From Buxus sempervirens (lineage: Eukaryota > Streptophyta > Magnoliopsida > Buxales > Buxaceae): a DNA stretch of 64,000 nt. The stretch is taken from contig OX387183.1 of the NCBI GenBank assembly GCA_947561395.2, positions 44,634,890 through 44,698,889 on the forward strand, written 5' to 3'. The translations under genes were made by a program, and so were the position numbers. This document shows positions 33,924-47,400 of this stretch, piece by piece (the stretch's first letter is position 1; every line of letters begins with the position of its first letter). Under the pieces are notes generated by a model. That model ran no database searches. It saw nothing but the letters and a program-made list of their open reading frames with translations, and was not told where the DNA came from.

Positions 33924-35137
33924 ATGGCCATGAACATCGAGAAGATCGAGCTGGGCAACAATGATGAACAGCCCTGTGACAACAACCCTACACAAGATCA
34001 GAACTCCAAGAAATTCAGTTTCACCAAATGGGGACTCTTCCTGCTGAATTATGTCCTCTATGCCGTCGGAAGCGTCGGAGGGCCGATGCTCAGCAGGGTC
34101 TACTACATGCACGGCGGCAACCGGAAATGGTTGTACAGTTCGACACAAGTTGTGGGCTTCCCTCTAATGTTTGTTCCCATAACAGTCTTCTATCTGCGTG
34201 ACCGCAAATCCGGTATCAAGACCATTGCCTCCCCACATCTTATTGGATACAGTGTTTTACTGGGCATCATCAATGGAATACTCAGCTTTACCTATTCCTA
34301 CGGCTTGTCTTACCTTCCAGTGTCAACAGTGACAATCCTCACTGCCACAAACCTGGCTTTCACTGCTTTATTCGCCAAGCTTATCGTCCGGCACAAATTT
34401 ACTCCTTTCTCTATTAATGCGGTCGTGTTGATGACATTCGGCGCTGTCTTGCTGGGGTTGAAGAAGGATGCTGACAGGTTGCCCGGTGTCTCAAATGGCG
34501 AATACATATTGGGATTCATCCTCACAATGGCCACGGCAGCATTGAGTGGTTTCATTTTCCCTTGCAGTGAATATGCCTTTGCCAAGACAGGCAAAGACAT
34601 GAGTTATTCTGTGGTTTTGCAGTTTTTATGTGTGGTCAACTTTGTTGCTACAATCTTTTGCACCATTGGAATGATTATAAGCAAAGATTTTCAGGTATGA
34701 CGTATTGATTGATTGATGGTTAATTATTTCTTCCGTTTGTTGGTAGCTGGATGTTCAAATCTCATATGCATTAACATGACTTAAATCTAAATCTGGGGTG
34801 TTTGTGTTAATTTGTTCAGGCAATAAGTGGAGAAGCGAGAGAGTTTGGGTTGGGCATAACCAAGTACTATCTCATACTAGCTTCAAGCATGATTGTTTGG
34901 TCGATGCTCACACTGGGTTCATTTGGACTCGTCTACTGCTCTTCATCGCTGTCCTCGGGGATTTATGGGTCATTGCTGGTTCCAATAGCGGAGGTTGCTG
35001 CACTGGTTGCGTTTCATGAGAAATTTACAGGAGAAAAAGGCATGTCCATGGCTCTCTGCCTGTGGGGATTCACCTCATATTTCTACGGATCTTACAAGGA
35101 AAACAAGAAGCAGAAGCAGACACCAATTGACACTTAG
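33924..35137 (+). CDS. PUP: purine permease family transporter (PUP), two exons
   Basis: Coding exons are 33924-34694 and 34820-35137, joined across a 125-bp GT-AG intron with the phase preserved, giving 362 residues, a normal length for plant PUPs. The N-terminus is hydrophilic (residues 1-33). About ten hydrophobic segments follow, the first near 36-56 (WGLFLLNYVLYAVGSVGGPM). Family landmarks are GGPMLSRVYYMHGG (52-65), YLPVST (130-135), FTPFSINAVVLMTFGAVLLGL (159-179, central part), EAREFGLG near 262-269, FHEKFTGEKG (322-331) and GFTSYFYGS (340-348). Family members move purines, cytokinins and some alkaloids across plant membranes by proton coupling. The exact substrate and membrane are not evident here. 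The gene looks intact. The ATG follows an unobstructed leader and an MAMN start. It stands alone in its neighbourhood, with an exact 125-bp promoter-side duplication upstream. Confidence 0.93.
34695..34819 (+). other. intron of the PUP gene
   Basis: It begins GTATGA after CAG and ends TTTGTTCAG before GCAATAAG. It lies between codons, after residue 257 (phase 0). Many plant PUP genes are known to have one or few introns. Confidence 0.9.
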
Positions 35138-36992
35138 CCTGCGCGCGATCGAGGTGACAAAAAAGATAACCACATCTTTGAGTTATTAATTAATTTGTTT
35201 TTGTCATAATGTCACCATTTGTGATACGTAGAATACACTCGACCTAGAGTACTTTGAAGTTGGTTTACGAAAGTGTGTTGATGGAGCCATTATCCACGAT
35301 GTGTGCTGTAATAAGGAGATTCAATGCCATCAGCAGAAGTTGAAGTAGATTACCCAAAAGGATAAAAAAAAAAAAAAAAAGGCAGCAATTGAAGTATGCA
35401 AATCAAGTCTGCATAAAAATCGAAAAGTTGGTGGGAAACGTGGATTGGTAACAGTGTTGAATAAAAAGGTAAAAAAATTCAGATCCAAGAAGATAAATAC
35501 TTTTTTATTTACTTTTAAAAAAAAAAACAGAAGAAGAAGAAAAATGAAAAAAGAAAAAGAAAGCAATTAAGAACTTTACTCACGAGACATAAGAAAGTCT
35601 GCCAGAATTTGGATGGTGCTCAAAAGGAATGGAACCTTCCAGAAATATCTCGTATGCTCCAGCTTATATTCAGTGCTATCGTTTTCTTCCGTATTAATGT
35701 AACACATCTTATATATCTATTATGTTGAATATATTAAGCGGAATTGGGTATTTCGTTGATTGAAACGTCACCCGTCTCATTTCTCCCTTGGAAAGAAAAC
35801 CCGATTAGAAAGAACCCCCGGCACGTTAAATCAAACGGCGGGTCTGGTACAGGCGGCCGCATCGACCCCATCACCCTTCCATGACACGCGAATCCCAACT
35901 CTCCATCTCACTCTTCGCTAATTATTTATTTATTTACTTAATGTTAATGGTTTTTTTTTGTCACGAAATGTTTTTCGCTATTTTAACGTGGCAGTTGTCA
36001 CATGGGATTCCCATTTATTGTAGTCAAATGGTCAAAGAGGCCAATCTCTGATATTCTCTAAACAACCGTACATGGCACAGGATACAGGAAAAGATTGAGT
36101 GAGAGTGGCTGTAAAACCCCCAAATCCGCCAGGAAAGTCAAAAAGGGACTGTCCGTCCGTCTGATATGTTGGCACGCTTAAAGGACGTATCAATAACTCA
36201 GGTCTCGGGTTCCGTGTAAACAAATCAACAAAGAGAAATATACGGTTTAGCACTTAGAAATTAGAATCGGAGAAATTAATTTTTAGTGATAATTTACAAA
36301 AGTCTTCTTCCAAAAATACCCTCATAGATGACTTAAAAAAATCCCACGGTTAAAATCAATCTCCAATGCTTATGAATATAATGCCATTAAAATTAACAAA
36401 AATACAAAACCTTTTCCACCATCATCAGGCCACATAACCTTTCAAAGTACACATAACTTCTACAATATACAAGTGAATGTGGTTGGATCGTTATATTTTA
36501 AAAATAAATTAATATAAGTTTTTGCATTTTGAACTACCAATAAGAAGGTAACATACCACAAATTGAAGACTGTTTCAACCCATCATTAGAAGCGAGTGGA
36601 TAGCTGAAATCAATAACAATCACTACTTATTGAATCTAGATGACACATAGGTTGATCTCCAAGACCCCACAATCACTATTTATTATTAGAGACTAATTAT
36701 TTAGTAACCTAATATAATAAGGCAAACAGGTCTCTAGAGGGTAATATATTAAACTAAGAAATTTTGTAATTTTTTTTATACACCATTCCATCTTCCCCAT
36801 TTTATAATTCTCTCTCTTCTTAAATTGGGAACGTAGTAGGGAAGAGTTCAAGGACCTCTTTAGTGAAGTGATCGAGCAAACGCTTCTCTCTCTACATTGG
36901 AGCGAAGAGTGTGGGATGTTTGGGTTAAGCAATGGAGGGTGCACCACTCTCTCTTTTCCATATTGTTATTCTACTTATGAATCTTTTCATTA
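35138..36992. other. PUP 3' flank and intergenic DNA, no further gene
   Basis: An A-rich run lies near 35363-35381 and T/A-rich sequence near 35500-35570. AATAAGGAG near 35310 could serve as a poly(A) signal for PUP. No other gene or element boundary was recognised before the Tat-1 LTR fragment at 36993. Confidence 0.55.
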
Positions 36993-37582
36993 ATGAGATT
37001 ATGTTATGAATAGGGGAAGGTGTTAGGCACCCCTATTCATCCACACAAGGTGGTTGTCAAGTGTTGTTCATGCGAGAAACGTTTGCTAACAAAAATCAAA
37101 TCAAAAGTAAAGAAAAAGAGTAAAAAGATGTATGGCTTTTTCTATATGAATGACCCAATTAATTCTGAACCCTTCATATGAATATACCATTTTGAGGGTT
37201 TCATGAATAAAAAAATAATAATAAACATCAATGAAAATAAACATAAAGCAAAACTTAGAATATTAGCCTTGGGTTAAATCATTAAAGTATTGAAAAATCA
37301 TCATGACCAGAAGTAAAAATCTTTTATAAAAAAAACAATGAGAAATAAACCTGAACCATTTAGGGTACAAATCTGGACCAGATCTCTCATTAGTTGAGAA
37401 ATCTGAATTCAATACACCCGTGTTGATGAAAAACATCAAAAAGGGAGAGTTTAGACCACAGGATCCTCTCTTAAAGATTAAAAGAACTTGAAAATCACCT
37501 CATGAAACCCTAGAGGTTACTTTAAGGCTTCTGATCTCAGATCTTCTATATTGATCATGGTAGATCCAAAATCCTAGCCTAA
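36993..37582 (-). mobile_element. fragment of a Tat-1 family LTR, reverse orientation
   Basis: It contains the reverse complement of the Tat-1 LTR landmarks: GGGGAAGGTGTTAGGCACCCC near 37015, CATCCACACAAGGTGGTTG, a GATGAAAAACATCAAAAAGG region near 37425, and GATCCAAAATCCTAGCCTAA at its right end. It is cut at 37582 by the Tat-2 insertion. The left side does not reach the expected LTR terminus. Its divergence suggests an old copy. Confidence 0.75.
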
Positions 37583-40541
37583 TGTAAGCACCTCATTTTT
37601 GTACCCCTCGGAAATGCTGAAAATAAAAACCCTAGCTGAAAAGTCAAACCCTGAGGGGAGCAAAATTTGACTCTTTGATCAAGTGATAATTAGCCACCTT
37701 GCTTTATCCCAGTGGATAGGGAATCCCGACGTGGCTCCAACGCAACTGAGTTTGCAGGAATCGGAGCCCGGATGGAGAAGATATGAGCAAAACAGTCCTA
37801 GGGGCAAAGTTAAAATATCTTAATTAAACTAATTAAGATAAATGGAAAATAATAAAAATTGGGGAAGTCTAATTTGTCCGAGTGAGCGGCTAAGTTGCCT
37901 CAGCAGTCAACTCAACCCAAAAAGAGGGAGAAAAAGGGAAGCAACCGCATATTGTGTGCAGTTGATTTTTTCGGCCACCGCTCGCGCCAGCCAATTAGCG
38001 CAAGCAGTGCGCGAAAAGTAACCGCACTTACAGTGCTGTTGCATGGCGCACCAGACTGCGCCTAACCAATTTGTCCCATAATCATTGCTTAAAAAACATG
38101 GCCAAAACCGCACATACCCTGCGGTTTTGACCGAACCGCACAGTATGTGCGGTTATTGTTCATTTTTTGCCAAACCGCATTGAGTATACGGTTTTGTCCC
38201 TGTGTTCTATAAATAGAAAACCCGAACAGCAGATAAGGGCTGGCTGAATTTGGCTCTTTTCTACTCCTTCTCCCCCACTGCCCTAGATCGGAAATCCTTC
38301 TCTTTAGTCCCTCCTTGCCTCCCAAACCTAGAAAAGACTTCCCTTTTGATCATTCCAGCCCCCCACTCTCTTTCCCTTCTCCATCTATCATTCACCTACA
38401 CACTTGAAGAAGGAGAGGACCTATTATTGCTGCTTGGAGGAGTGCCTCCAGCATTTGTTTGCCTTCAAGGGTGTCTCCACACTATACAAGGGCTCCAAAG
38501 CCCCCAAGGTATTATTCCCCATTGCATCTTATGCTATATATGTAAAAATGAATGTGATCCATGATGTCTAGTAAGCTTTGTTTATTCCATGCTTAAATCA
38601 GTGTCCCAAAGTGACTCATATGTAGTCTTGCACTCATTTTTGAGGCATGGGAGTCTCTAAGGGTAAAAGAGACCCCATGTATGATCCAAGGGAGGATGAG
38701 AGACTTGTCCCCATAGTTACTTTCTTGCATTTTTCGGCTACTATTTTACACATTTAATCTTACTATTGGAGGGAGCATGTTCCCTCCCTTCCTCCAATCT
38801 AATATATCTCTCATGTAACCCCCCTCATCCTTTCTAACACCAGCTCTCCTTCCCACTTTGACATGCTGTTTTCTTTGGATGCTGGGCATGCCATGAGAAA
38901 TGCATGGTGAGTGACAATCTTTTCTGTGGCATTCATGATGCGTGCCTTAACCTATAACCCCTTGCCATGATAGATGTGAGTTACTGCTGGGAGGTGACCG
39001 TAAGTCTCCTCTCTCCTTCCTCGCTTCACGACCACCGGTTTTGATGTATTCATGTATTCATGTATCATGGTTTGTGCTTGGGAGGTTTTGCTTGCTGTCT
39101 TGTGTTATTAGTGTACTTGAGGTGCTATATAATGTGCATGCTGTAGGATAGGTTGCTTATTTTATGTTGGTATTGCATGCTCCCTTTTTCCCCCTAGCCA
39201 TTTGCTCTCTAGCATGTTCCCTTACCCTAGTGGTATACTAGGTCATTCCCACACCTGTTATCCTCTCTATTTGGCATGAGTTTGAGCCTCAAGCATTGCT
39301 GTCCCATGGATAGAGCATAGGAGAGCATGCTTTAGGTTTTGACAAGATGAATGTTCATTGGATTGTGAGCTCGCTGTTTTGTGTAGGTTGAGAGACCAGA
39401 ATAGGGACCTCATGGTCCCTGTTTAATTGCTGTATGTGGCTCAAATGAGAGGAGGCTGTATCACATGCCCCCCCCCCCCCAATTTCTTTCTCTTTGCTGT
39501 AAGGCTCCCAAAACATACCAAATGGGGTGATCCTCCATCCTTTGAACCACTGTGGGCCCACACAGGGGCCTACACGACTGCTGGAACACCCTGGAGAAAA
39601 ACCGAGCTGAATCCCGAGGCCATTTTGGCATTTTCTGGATTTTCGAGCCTGAATCGCATACTCAAAGCGGTTCGGGCGAAACCACACTTGATCTGCGGTT
39701 GTGCTTTGACCGCACAGGATGTGCGTTCAGTTCTAAGAATCCCTTAAAAAATCCATTTTGGGACCCGGTTGGACTCAATCCAACCCGAATGCACATGACC
39801 CGACCTATGGGGTTTCTAGGGTCAACCCAATTCCATTTTGAGACTGTGGGCCCATCCAGGCCCCCAAGCTTTGTGGGCCCTCCAACGAGGCCCACACCCA
39901 GTCCGGCCCAACGAAGTTCTGTTTTTAATAAACGGGCCCAAGGCCACTTGATTAATTGCCAGTGGGCCAAATCCAAGCCCATTAGGCCCCAAAAGTTTTA
40001 ACCCACTAATTTTGTAAATATTTAATAAATCTTTTAAACCAAATAACCAAGTCCAATAAGGGTTACCCAATAACCCTAGATGGGCCTTGGGCTTGGCCTA
40101 AGCCCTATTTTGCATTCCATGGGCCTTCCAACGGGGCCCATATCAGACCTAGATCACCTAACTAATCCAAATAAAAACAAATAAAAGAAGGGGATCCACA
40201 CCACTTTGGCGGTCCCCACCTGGACCTGAAATAAGAGTGCGTGTTGGCTTAGGAATCAGGTGAGTGAAAACCAAGTTAACTCAAAACCAGGGAAACCAAT
40301 GGGACTTGTCATTCGACGGGGCGGATCGGGGTGTCTACGGACTTCCCCGGACCGTAACTGAGCCCTTTCTCAAAATCACAAGCCGTAGACCGCCTAATAG
40401 AAAAACCTAGGCACCCAGGTGTCCGCTTGAACCCCATCAAGTGGTGGTGACTCCCTTTTCCCATTTTACCCTTTATGAGGCACGCACCTTTTCCGTGTAC
40501 CTCGCGTGCGCCCTCGCGTCTCATCTCACAACGTGCGCACA
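37583..40541 (+). repeat. 5' LTR of Tat-2 copy A
   Basis: It starts TGTAAGCACCTCATTTTTG and ends GTGCGCACA, 2959 bp. Near its start it holds one unit of a family repeat with CAACGCAACTGAGTTTGCAG. A palindromic block rich in ACCGCAC/GTGCGGT words lies at 37925-38195, just before a TATA box at 38208. A second block with the same words lies at 39655-39735. There is a poly-C run near 39469-39480. Repeated GGGCCC-type words (TGGGCC, GGCCCA) fill 39840-40140. Confidence 0.82.
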
Positions 40542-41180
40542 GCCTGGAGACTCCACTGGGGATTGGTCAACTCAGTCGAACCCTAGTTAGGAAAAAGAGT
40601 CAACTCACCTAGTTTAGTGCACAGCACTGAACCACAGGCACAAAAATGCACTCACCACACCGTGGATTGTTTTACTGCTTTTTGATATGAATTGCGTGGG
40701 GTGACACGCACGAGGGAGTCTATGTGGATGATCTGACTTGAATGGATATGTAATGGAATTGTGAATGCTCTTCTTCACCAAAACCTAGATCTCTCTAGCA
40801 GCCACCCTTCTTCACCGTATAAACAACTTTTGGGATGATATTAGCCTCACACGCCTCTGGCTTGCCGGGGAGAAGCGAAGGTAAAACATCCCCCCAGGTT
40901 TTTGGATCCCTATAGCACCGCTGGTTTGTTGCCGTAGTACGCGAGGGGTCTTGGACCTGGCACAGACCCTTGTAGGCGTTTGTCTCGGGCGGTGTACCTT
41001 TTTTCCCACCTAATGTTCTGATATACCTTTGTGATTGTGATGTGATGTGAATGATGAAATAAGAAGATGAATAAAATCAATTTAAAATCCAAGAGTCCAT
41101 TAGGGGCAGCAACCCCTACCCTCTTTGCATCAAATTGAGTGGACGCTAGACTCTAGGCTATCTCAGCCCTAAATTAGGAA
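37583..41180 (+). mobile_element. Tat-2 family LTR retrotransposon, copy A, 5' part
   Basis: It has a 5' LTR (37583-40541), a primer binding site (TGGAGACTCCACTGGGGA at 40545) and about 620 bp of leader up to 41180, where a reverse Tekay-type LTR interrupts it. The leader matches that of copy B (61628-62520), with GGGGTGACACGCACGAGGGAG and GAGTCCATTAGGGGCAGCAA in the same order. It inserted into a Tat-1 LTR fragment, with CCTAA as the left target site. The rest of the element is not visible in the window. The Tat lineage is inferred from the primer site and from ORF1 in copy B. Confidence 0.82.
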
Positions 41181-44100
41181 TGTAACGCCCCAAATCCGAG
41201 TCACGAAATAACACCATAACTCATCCCCAGAGGTTAATATAAAACACAGGATTGCAATATTAGAGTGAAGGAAAAACATGAATACGACAATAACTATATA
41301 ACAGAGTGCGCTAAAATAATCCCAAAAGGAAATAAACTCACATGACCAAGTAACTACCCGCAAGTATCGTCCTCTCCTGGAGTAGTCGAAAACAAAGCAA
41401 AAAACAACCTGAATGAGATACGAATATCCCAGTGAGCAGTACATGCATGCACAAATACATTTAGTTCAGTTCTAAAACATGGCACGATTACAAACCATAT
41501 ACAATGATGATAACACACATAGTTTGAATAATCCGACTAAATTTCAACACTCCAATTTATATCAGTGCAGAAATCCATTATGTAAATCAAGTAATAACAT
41601 CCGTTTCAAATCACGAAGATAGCGAGAAAATAATGATTAACTGACAACAACATAACGAATAATCATAATTTCACGTCTCAAAATATACTTCCAGACATAC
41701 CAATGTCACATAAAACCAAGTCTTCTCATAACCATGTCCATGCCTCCAAATGTATATCCAACCAACTCAGGGTTTCGGATATTGAAATGACGGCCTACTC
41801 AAGGTATTGTCATCCAATGCCGGCCTACTCCGGGTATTGGCATTGACAACACCGAACCACTCAGGGTCATGATGCTGCTCTATACCGGCGGAAGAAATAC
41901 AAATACCAAATAACCGATAAACCACATTCAGTGAACCATAAATACCAATAAACAAGCGGATAGAACATATCGTGCCAAATAAAACAAATCCCAACAGTGG
42001 TCAATGTCATGTAGTTGCTTAGATTGGTTAATCAACATGCCAGAGCGACATCCACACCTCCATGTACACAATTCCGGCCTACTCAGGGTATCAAACACTC
42101 TGAAATGACGACCTACTGTGAGACATGGAAAAATCAATTTAATGATTTCCTAATCATCACACGGGATTATATAAAACAAAGAGTCGCCACCATTCAATTT
42201 AGGTGTGAATGGACACCAAAATATTAAATAAACACAAAAGGCAAATTTTAGGGTAAAAATAACCCTCCTAAAAAAACAACCAGAGATGGGTAAGGGGATT
42301 AAGTTATGAACAGGGGAAGGTGTTAGGCACCCCTATTCATCCACACAAGGTGGTTGCCAGGTATTGTTCATGTTTAAAATAAAGGAAAAAAGCTTGCTAT
42401 AAAAATCACACAAAATCACAAAAAGGGCAAAAATATATGGTTTTTTCATATGAATAGTCTGATTGATCCAGAACTTTCAAATATGATCATACCATGCCTA
42501 GGGTTTCATGATCAAAACAAAATTGAGATGAAATCAAATAAAATCAATTTAAAGTGAAAAATCCAAAAATCTGGCTTCAAGTCAAAATTCTAGAAATCTA
42601 GAAAAATATGATTTTTATAAAATATTTCAAAATTGAACTTGAATAGTCCAGGACATAGATAAAGCCCAAATTTCACATTAAATCAAGAAAATCAAAAACC
42701 AAAAATACCCACGTTGATGAAGAACATCAAAAGGGGAGAACTGAGACCGTAGGGTCTTCTCTCAATAATGAAAAACAATTTAAAAACCACATCATGAAAC
42801 CCTAGAATTTATTTTCAGGCTTCTGGATCCAGATCTACCATATTGATCATGATAAATCCAAGATCTTAGCCTAAAACCACAAAAATCACGAAAACAGTGC
42901 TGTAGGTGCAAAAGTGGTGAAAATCCAAATTTTGGAAAAAAGTGGGGATCTCATGCTATAAACATCATAGATTCATGTTATTCATTCAAATATATCATAA
43001 AAAGCATTAAAACATGATCAGGATATTTAAAACAGCCACATCTCACAGATTATAGCACATGGGGGTCTACCCTACGGATCCACCTGTTCCCCTTTCCCCT
43101 AGTTCTCTCTTCACGTTTTATGGCTAGAGAGACTCTTGAGGTACTTAGAGATAGGTTTGGTTACACAAACACCATCAAAGGCCTTAAAATAGAAAAAAAC
43201 AGATATGGGGTTCTATTCTAGGGATCCACCTGTTCCCCTTTCCCCTAGTTCTCTCTTCAGGTTTTACAGCTAGAGAGACTCTTGATGTACTAAGAGACAA
43301 GTTTAGGAATACAAAAACAGATATGGCCTTATTCTACAGCAATAGAGATGATCCTATTACTTCTAGAATTGAAGACAGAAAAATAAAAAGGGATAGGGGA
43401 CTTACCTGGATTGAGCAGGCAGGCAGCAGGAGTTCTTCTCTTCTCTTGGAGCTTCTTAGAATTCCTTGGACTCAAAATTTCGTGGCCCTTAGCTAGAGGA
43501 GAGAGCCTCTATTTATAGACACACCCAGGGGCAAGGCTGGTCCAGTATTTGGCAAGATAGAATTTCAGTTTAAGTTAAATATAAGATAATGCCTATCCAT
43601 AGCCAACCAAGGTGGCTTCAGCGAATAAAATACGTAATTCGCTCATTTAAAGATATATTGGACGAAAGATAAAGCTCGGAAATCGAGAGAAGGACAAAAC
43701 TCGCACGTGTCTTTAGTGACCGTAAATGCACTACGGTCCAACGGTGACCGTATAGTTTCCACGGGCGCGCCTGACCATAGAGTGATCTCGGGCGCGACCG
43801 GCCCGTGAATGAAATACGGGCAAAGCCTATTTATTCAATTTTTATGCATTTTTAACCTATTTTAAGCTCTAATTACATGTTTTTATTATTTTCTCATTCT
43901 GTAGTGCAATTTGGGGTGTCTACACCTAATCAGGGTATCGTCATCCAATGCCGGCCTACTCCGAGTGTCGGCAATGACAACCAGGCCTACTCAGGGTTTC
44001 TGGCTACTCTACACTGGTCGTGGCAACACTCCATGGCCATGCCATTACCCAAATAAAACAAATACATCACATTACTAAGCTTAAACTCTGGATCCAGGAT

Positions 44101-44401
44101 TGGTTAAACCAAAATAGAAAACCATCGCATATAACTCAGTATTTGCAAAACAATAAACCTACACCGATTACCATCAGGTGTATCACAATACACTCATCAC
44201 AAGTCATTCCAACCAGAATAGCAACTCATGAAATTTTAGTAGGTATCCCAACCCCAACAACAACAAACCTCATTAGCAGTGAAATCCTTTTACTCACACA
44301 AGAAAATTTACAATACTATTCAGCCCTTTGATATCAAACAAATCCAGATTTAACAGATTCATAATCAGATAACAAATATAATACATAAAGAAAACTAACT
44401 T
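41181..44401 (-). mobile_element. Tekay-type LTR fragment, reverse orientation, split by a Tat-1 solo LTR
   Basis: Reading from 41181, TGTAACGCCCC is the reverse complement of a GGGGCGTTACA LTR end. GAGATACGAATATCCCAGTGAG near 41423 and the CCGGCCTACTCAGGG tandem repeats (41765-42115, 43925-44010) match the reverse complement of the Tekay LTR at 48722-49541. So does the run GGATCCAGGATTGGTT near 44091. It inserted into the Tat-2 copy A leader. The far end of this LTR is not reached before the forward Tekay element begins at 44402, which probably inserted into it. Its remainder would then lie right of the window. Confidence 0.68.
42117..43924 (-). mobile_element. Tat-1 family solo LTR, reverse orientation
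   Basis: It starts TGTGAGACATGG and ends GGGGTGTCTACA, the reverse complement of the Tat-1 LTR termini, over 1808 bp. The flanking target duplication is CCTAC (42112-42116) against CCTAA (43925-43929), so one base differs. The host sequence on both sides is the same CCTACTCAGGG-type repeat, which supports CCTAC as the original site. No internal region is left, so this is a product of LTR-LTR recombination. The block at about 43720-43830 carries the CCGTA-type palindromes. Confidence 0.88.
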
Positions 44402-47400
44402 TGTAAAACCCCAATATTTTCTACATGATTTTTTTAATTATTTATTTGGATGAATAAACCTAATGAGCTGTGTGTATGTAGGGAATCTCGGTGGGAGAGC
44501 ATGTACGGAATCATAGGTTTTCAAAAACTCGTTGAGCGGCAATGTAAGTATAGTAAGTATAAATACTTAAGGAAATTAGATTCGTAGGTTTTCACAATAC
44601 TCGCATACCTTGTGCTGAAGGCGATTTCGGCTATTGATCTAGGGTTTTGGGAGAGAAGAATACTGTGAGTTTTTCCTGCCGATCAGAGTGTTCAGAATCA
44701 AGGTTTTCAGAAGAAAAACCTCTTGCAAACAGAGGAGCAACTGGGTGACGATTGCGAATAGACGAGCGACTGGGTGGCGATCGACTGTGGGTTTACTGTT
44801 TGAGTAGTTGCTGTTGCAATGATTTGAGCGTGTAAGAGGTGAGTAGCATCATTTTAATCTGGGTTTTTGGCTTTGATCAGTGAGTTTAGTCGTATTGCAT
44901 AAGTTTTTGGAAAATACAGTTCGACCGTGAGTTTTTGAAAGGATTTTTGAAGATAAATTTTAATGTGTTTAGAATAATTCAAAACTTGTTTAAACGTCTT
45001 TTGGGGATAGTAGAAGGTTAGGAAAATTGTTGCAGAGATCAAAAATTCAGTCAGTCATGGAGTTTTCGCATTAACAGAGAGTTGAAACTCGTAAGGGGTG
45101 TCCGCCGGGTTGGCACCTACCTAGCGCCAACTAGTTTTAGTCGGCGCGAGAATTACAAGTAGTTATCGCCGAGCTCGCGCCCACCTCGCGCCGAGTGGTT
45201 TAGTTAAGCGCGAGACTAATTTTTCTTACCGCCAAGTTCGCACCTAGCTCTCGCCTAGTTTATTTTGAGTTAGTGCGACGTGTATTTTGTATGACTGAGT
45301 TCTTGCCGACCTCGCGCCAAGCGCTAGAGGTCAGCGCAACCCCTATTACTTTGCCGAAATGGGTTTTTGATCAAATTAAGCAAGAGTTTGATATTTGGAA
45401 GTTTCAATCACTTAGCCAATGACTTGTTTAGGATCTTAGAAATACTTTTACATGTTTCAAATACTCTATGATTTTTTTGTTGAATTATTGGTAATCCTTA
45501 GGAGGTTCCAAGGTGAATTTTAGGGGCTATCGGTGGGTGATGTTATTGTTCCAAACACTAGGAGTTCATGATTTATTTCTCTTTTGTTATACACTTGTAC
45601 TTGATTGAGAATTGATTTAACCTGGTTTTATTTGATTGAAAGTTCTGAAATGTATTTATAACGATTCTCTTGGTGTGAGTAAATGGGTTATTACATCTGG
45701 TCTTGTGTTATGAGATTTGAGTAAATACTGAAAGTACATGAGGTACTATTCTGGTCCAGAGGGACAAGTGGTGAGCTGTGTTGTGTTATACATGATGTTG
45801 AACATATTGATTTATTGTGATGTCAGAGTTGAGATTATACTGTGCGTGCCTGACTTCGGTTGTCGCACTGGGTGAAAATGGGAAATTGGAGTCGCCACTG
45901 CCTGATGGGGTGCAGGCGGACACCTGGGTGCCTAGATTTTCTATTGGACTGGTCTGCGGCTTAGAGATTCTAAGTAAGTTCTCGGTTACGGTCCGGGGAA
46001 GTCCGTAGACACCCTGATCCGCCCCGTCAAGTGACGGGTCCCATAGGTTTCCCTGGTTTGAGTCAACTTTGGTCTCTCACTCACCCGATTCCTATTCCAG
46101 CATGCACATTTGGTTAAGTCTGGCAGGACCGCCAAAGTGGTGTGGGTCCCTTTACTTGATTTTATCTTCTTAGCTTAAAGTGAAGTGAGTCTGATTGGGT
46201 GGGCCCCGTTGGAGGGCCCACGGATCCCTTGGTGGGCCAAGTGTGGCCCACATGTTCCTTGGTGGGCCAAGTGTGGCCCTTTGGACTTTGGTACAATTTG
46301 ACTTGATTTTATTTTGAAGTTCAAGTTGGGTTATTAAGTGATTTCCATGCCAAAGTGGGCCGGTTTGGTTTGTAGGCCACACATGGTAGCCAAGTGATTT
46401 ATTGGATTTATCTTGATTAAGTTTAAAAAATGGGCCAGGCCTTGGGCTTGGGGCCCTTTACCTGGGCTTGGGCTTGAAAGCCCAAGACTTCCTGAGTTAG
46501 GGTTAGAAACCCTAATTTTTATTTAGTGAGTGAGCTTGGTGGGCCCGACAGGCCCCGCCCTTGGTCTCGGCCGAACCACAATTTTAAAACGCATATGCAT
46601 GCCCCAAGCTGGGCTTTGGTGGGCCTCCAGTGGGTTTGGCCTACTCAATTCCTTTTTAATTATCTTATTTAGGCTCAATTGAATGGTTCGGGCTGGGTGG
46701 GCCCCGTTGGAAGGCCCACTGGAAATCAAGTTAGACCAGGTGGTCTGAGTCCCATGTTGGGTTTCCGGGTAGCCCGGAAACCCTACTGGTTCGCTTTGGT
46801 ATAGTTTGAAAGTGTTACTCACATGCAGTAGAAATCATAGCATATACAGAAATCACAAAATACACAAAATATACGAAAATCACATAATCTGGGTCCAAGC
46901 CGCGCCAAGGAACGAGTTGGACGTGTTGTGAACAATGGGGTTGGACGCCCCCCGCGGTACGGTACAAGGGTACTTTCGGGTTTTAAAAAATATAAGCAAT
47001 TCGGCCTTTTAAAGGGGGTGCGCTGACCTCCGGGCGCTGGGTGCGAGGTCGAGCCCGGTGGACCGAAAAACGGCCGAAAAAAGGCACTCGTGCGTGCGCT
47101 CAGCACGCGCTAGGCCCGAGCTAGGCGGACCGAAAAGGCCCTTGCACGCACGCGCTGAGCGCGAGCGTAAAGCTCCTCGCGTGAGCTTCGCGCTAGCTCG
47201 GCGGACACCCCTGCCCGAACCCGATTCTCCGTTTTCTTGCTCAAACTCCATTAACACCTGGTTTTTAACATCTGTAACAACTTTCTGGGGATCCTTAGAC
47301 TCCCAAAAGACCTTTAAACATGCATCGCAAATAATCTAACCTACTTCATAACCCAAATCAAAATCCCTTGGAAAACAAAAATCAAAACCCCTTGGCAAAT

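Noticed and set aside
34798-35019. Separate 73-residue gene overlapping PUP exon 2
   Set aside because: It is another frame across the intron end and exon 2. The spliced PUP frame is clearly the coding one.
39469-39480. Poly-C run here and poly-G run near 51471 as possible functional tracts
   Set aside because: They are homopolymers within LTRs, best explained by slippage, and their lengths are uncertain in sequencing.
39355-40070. Overlapping frames of 82-149 residues on both strands
   Set aside because: They are within the Tat-2 copy A LTR, driven by GGGCCC-type words. No recognisable domain.
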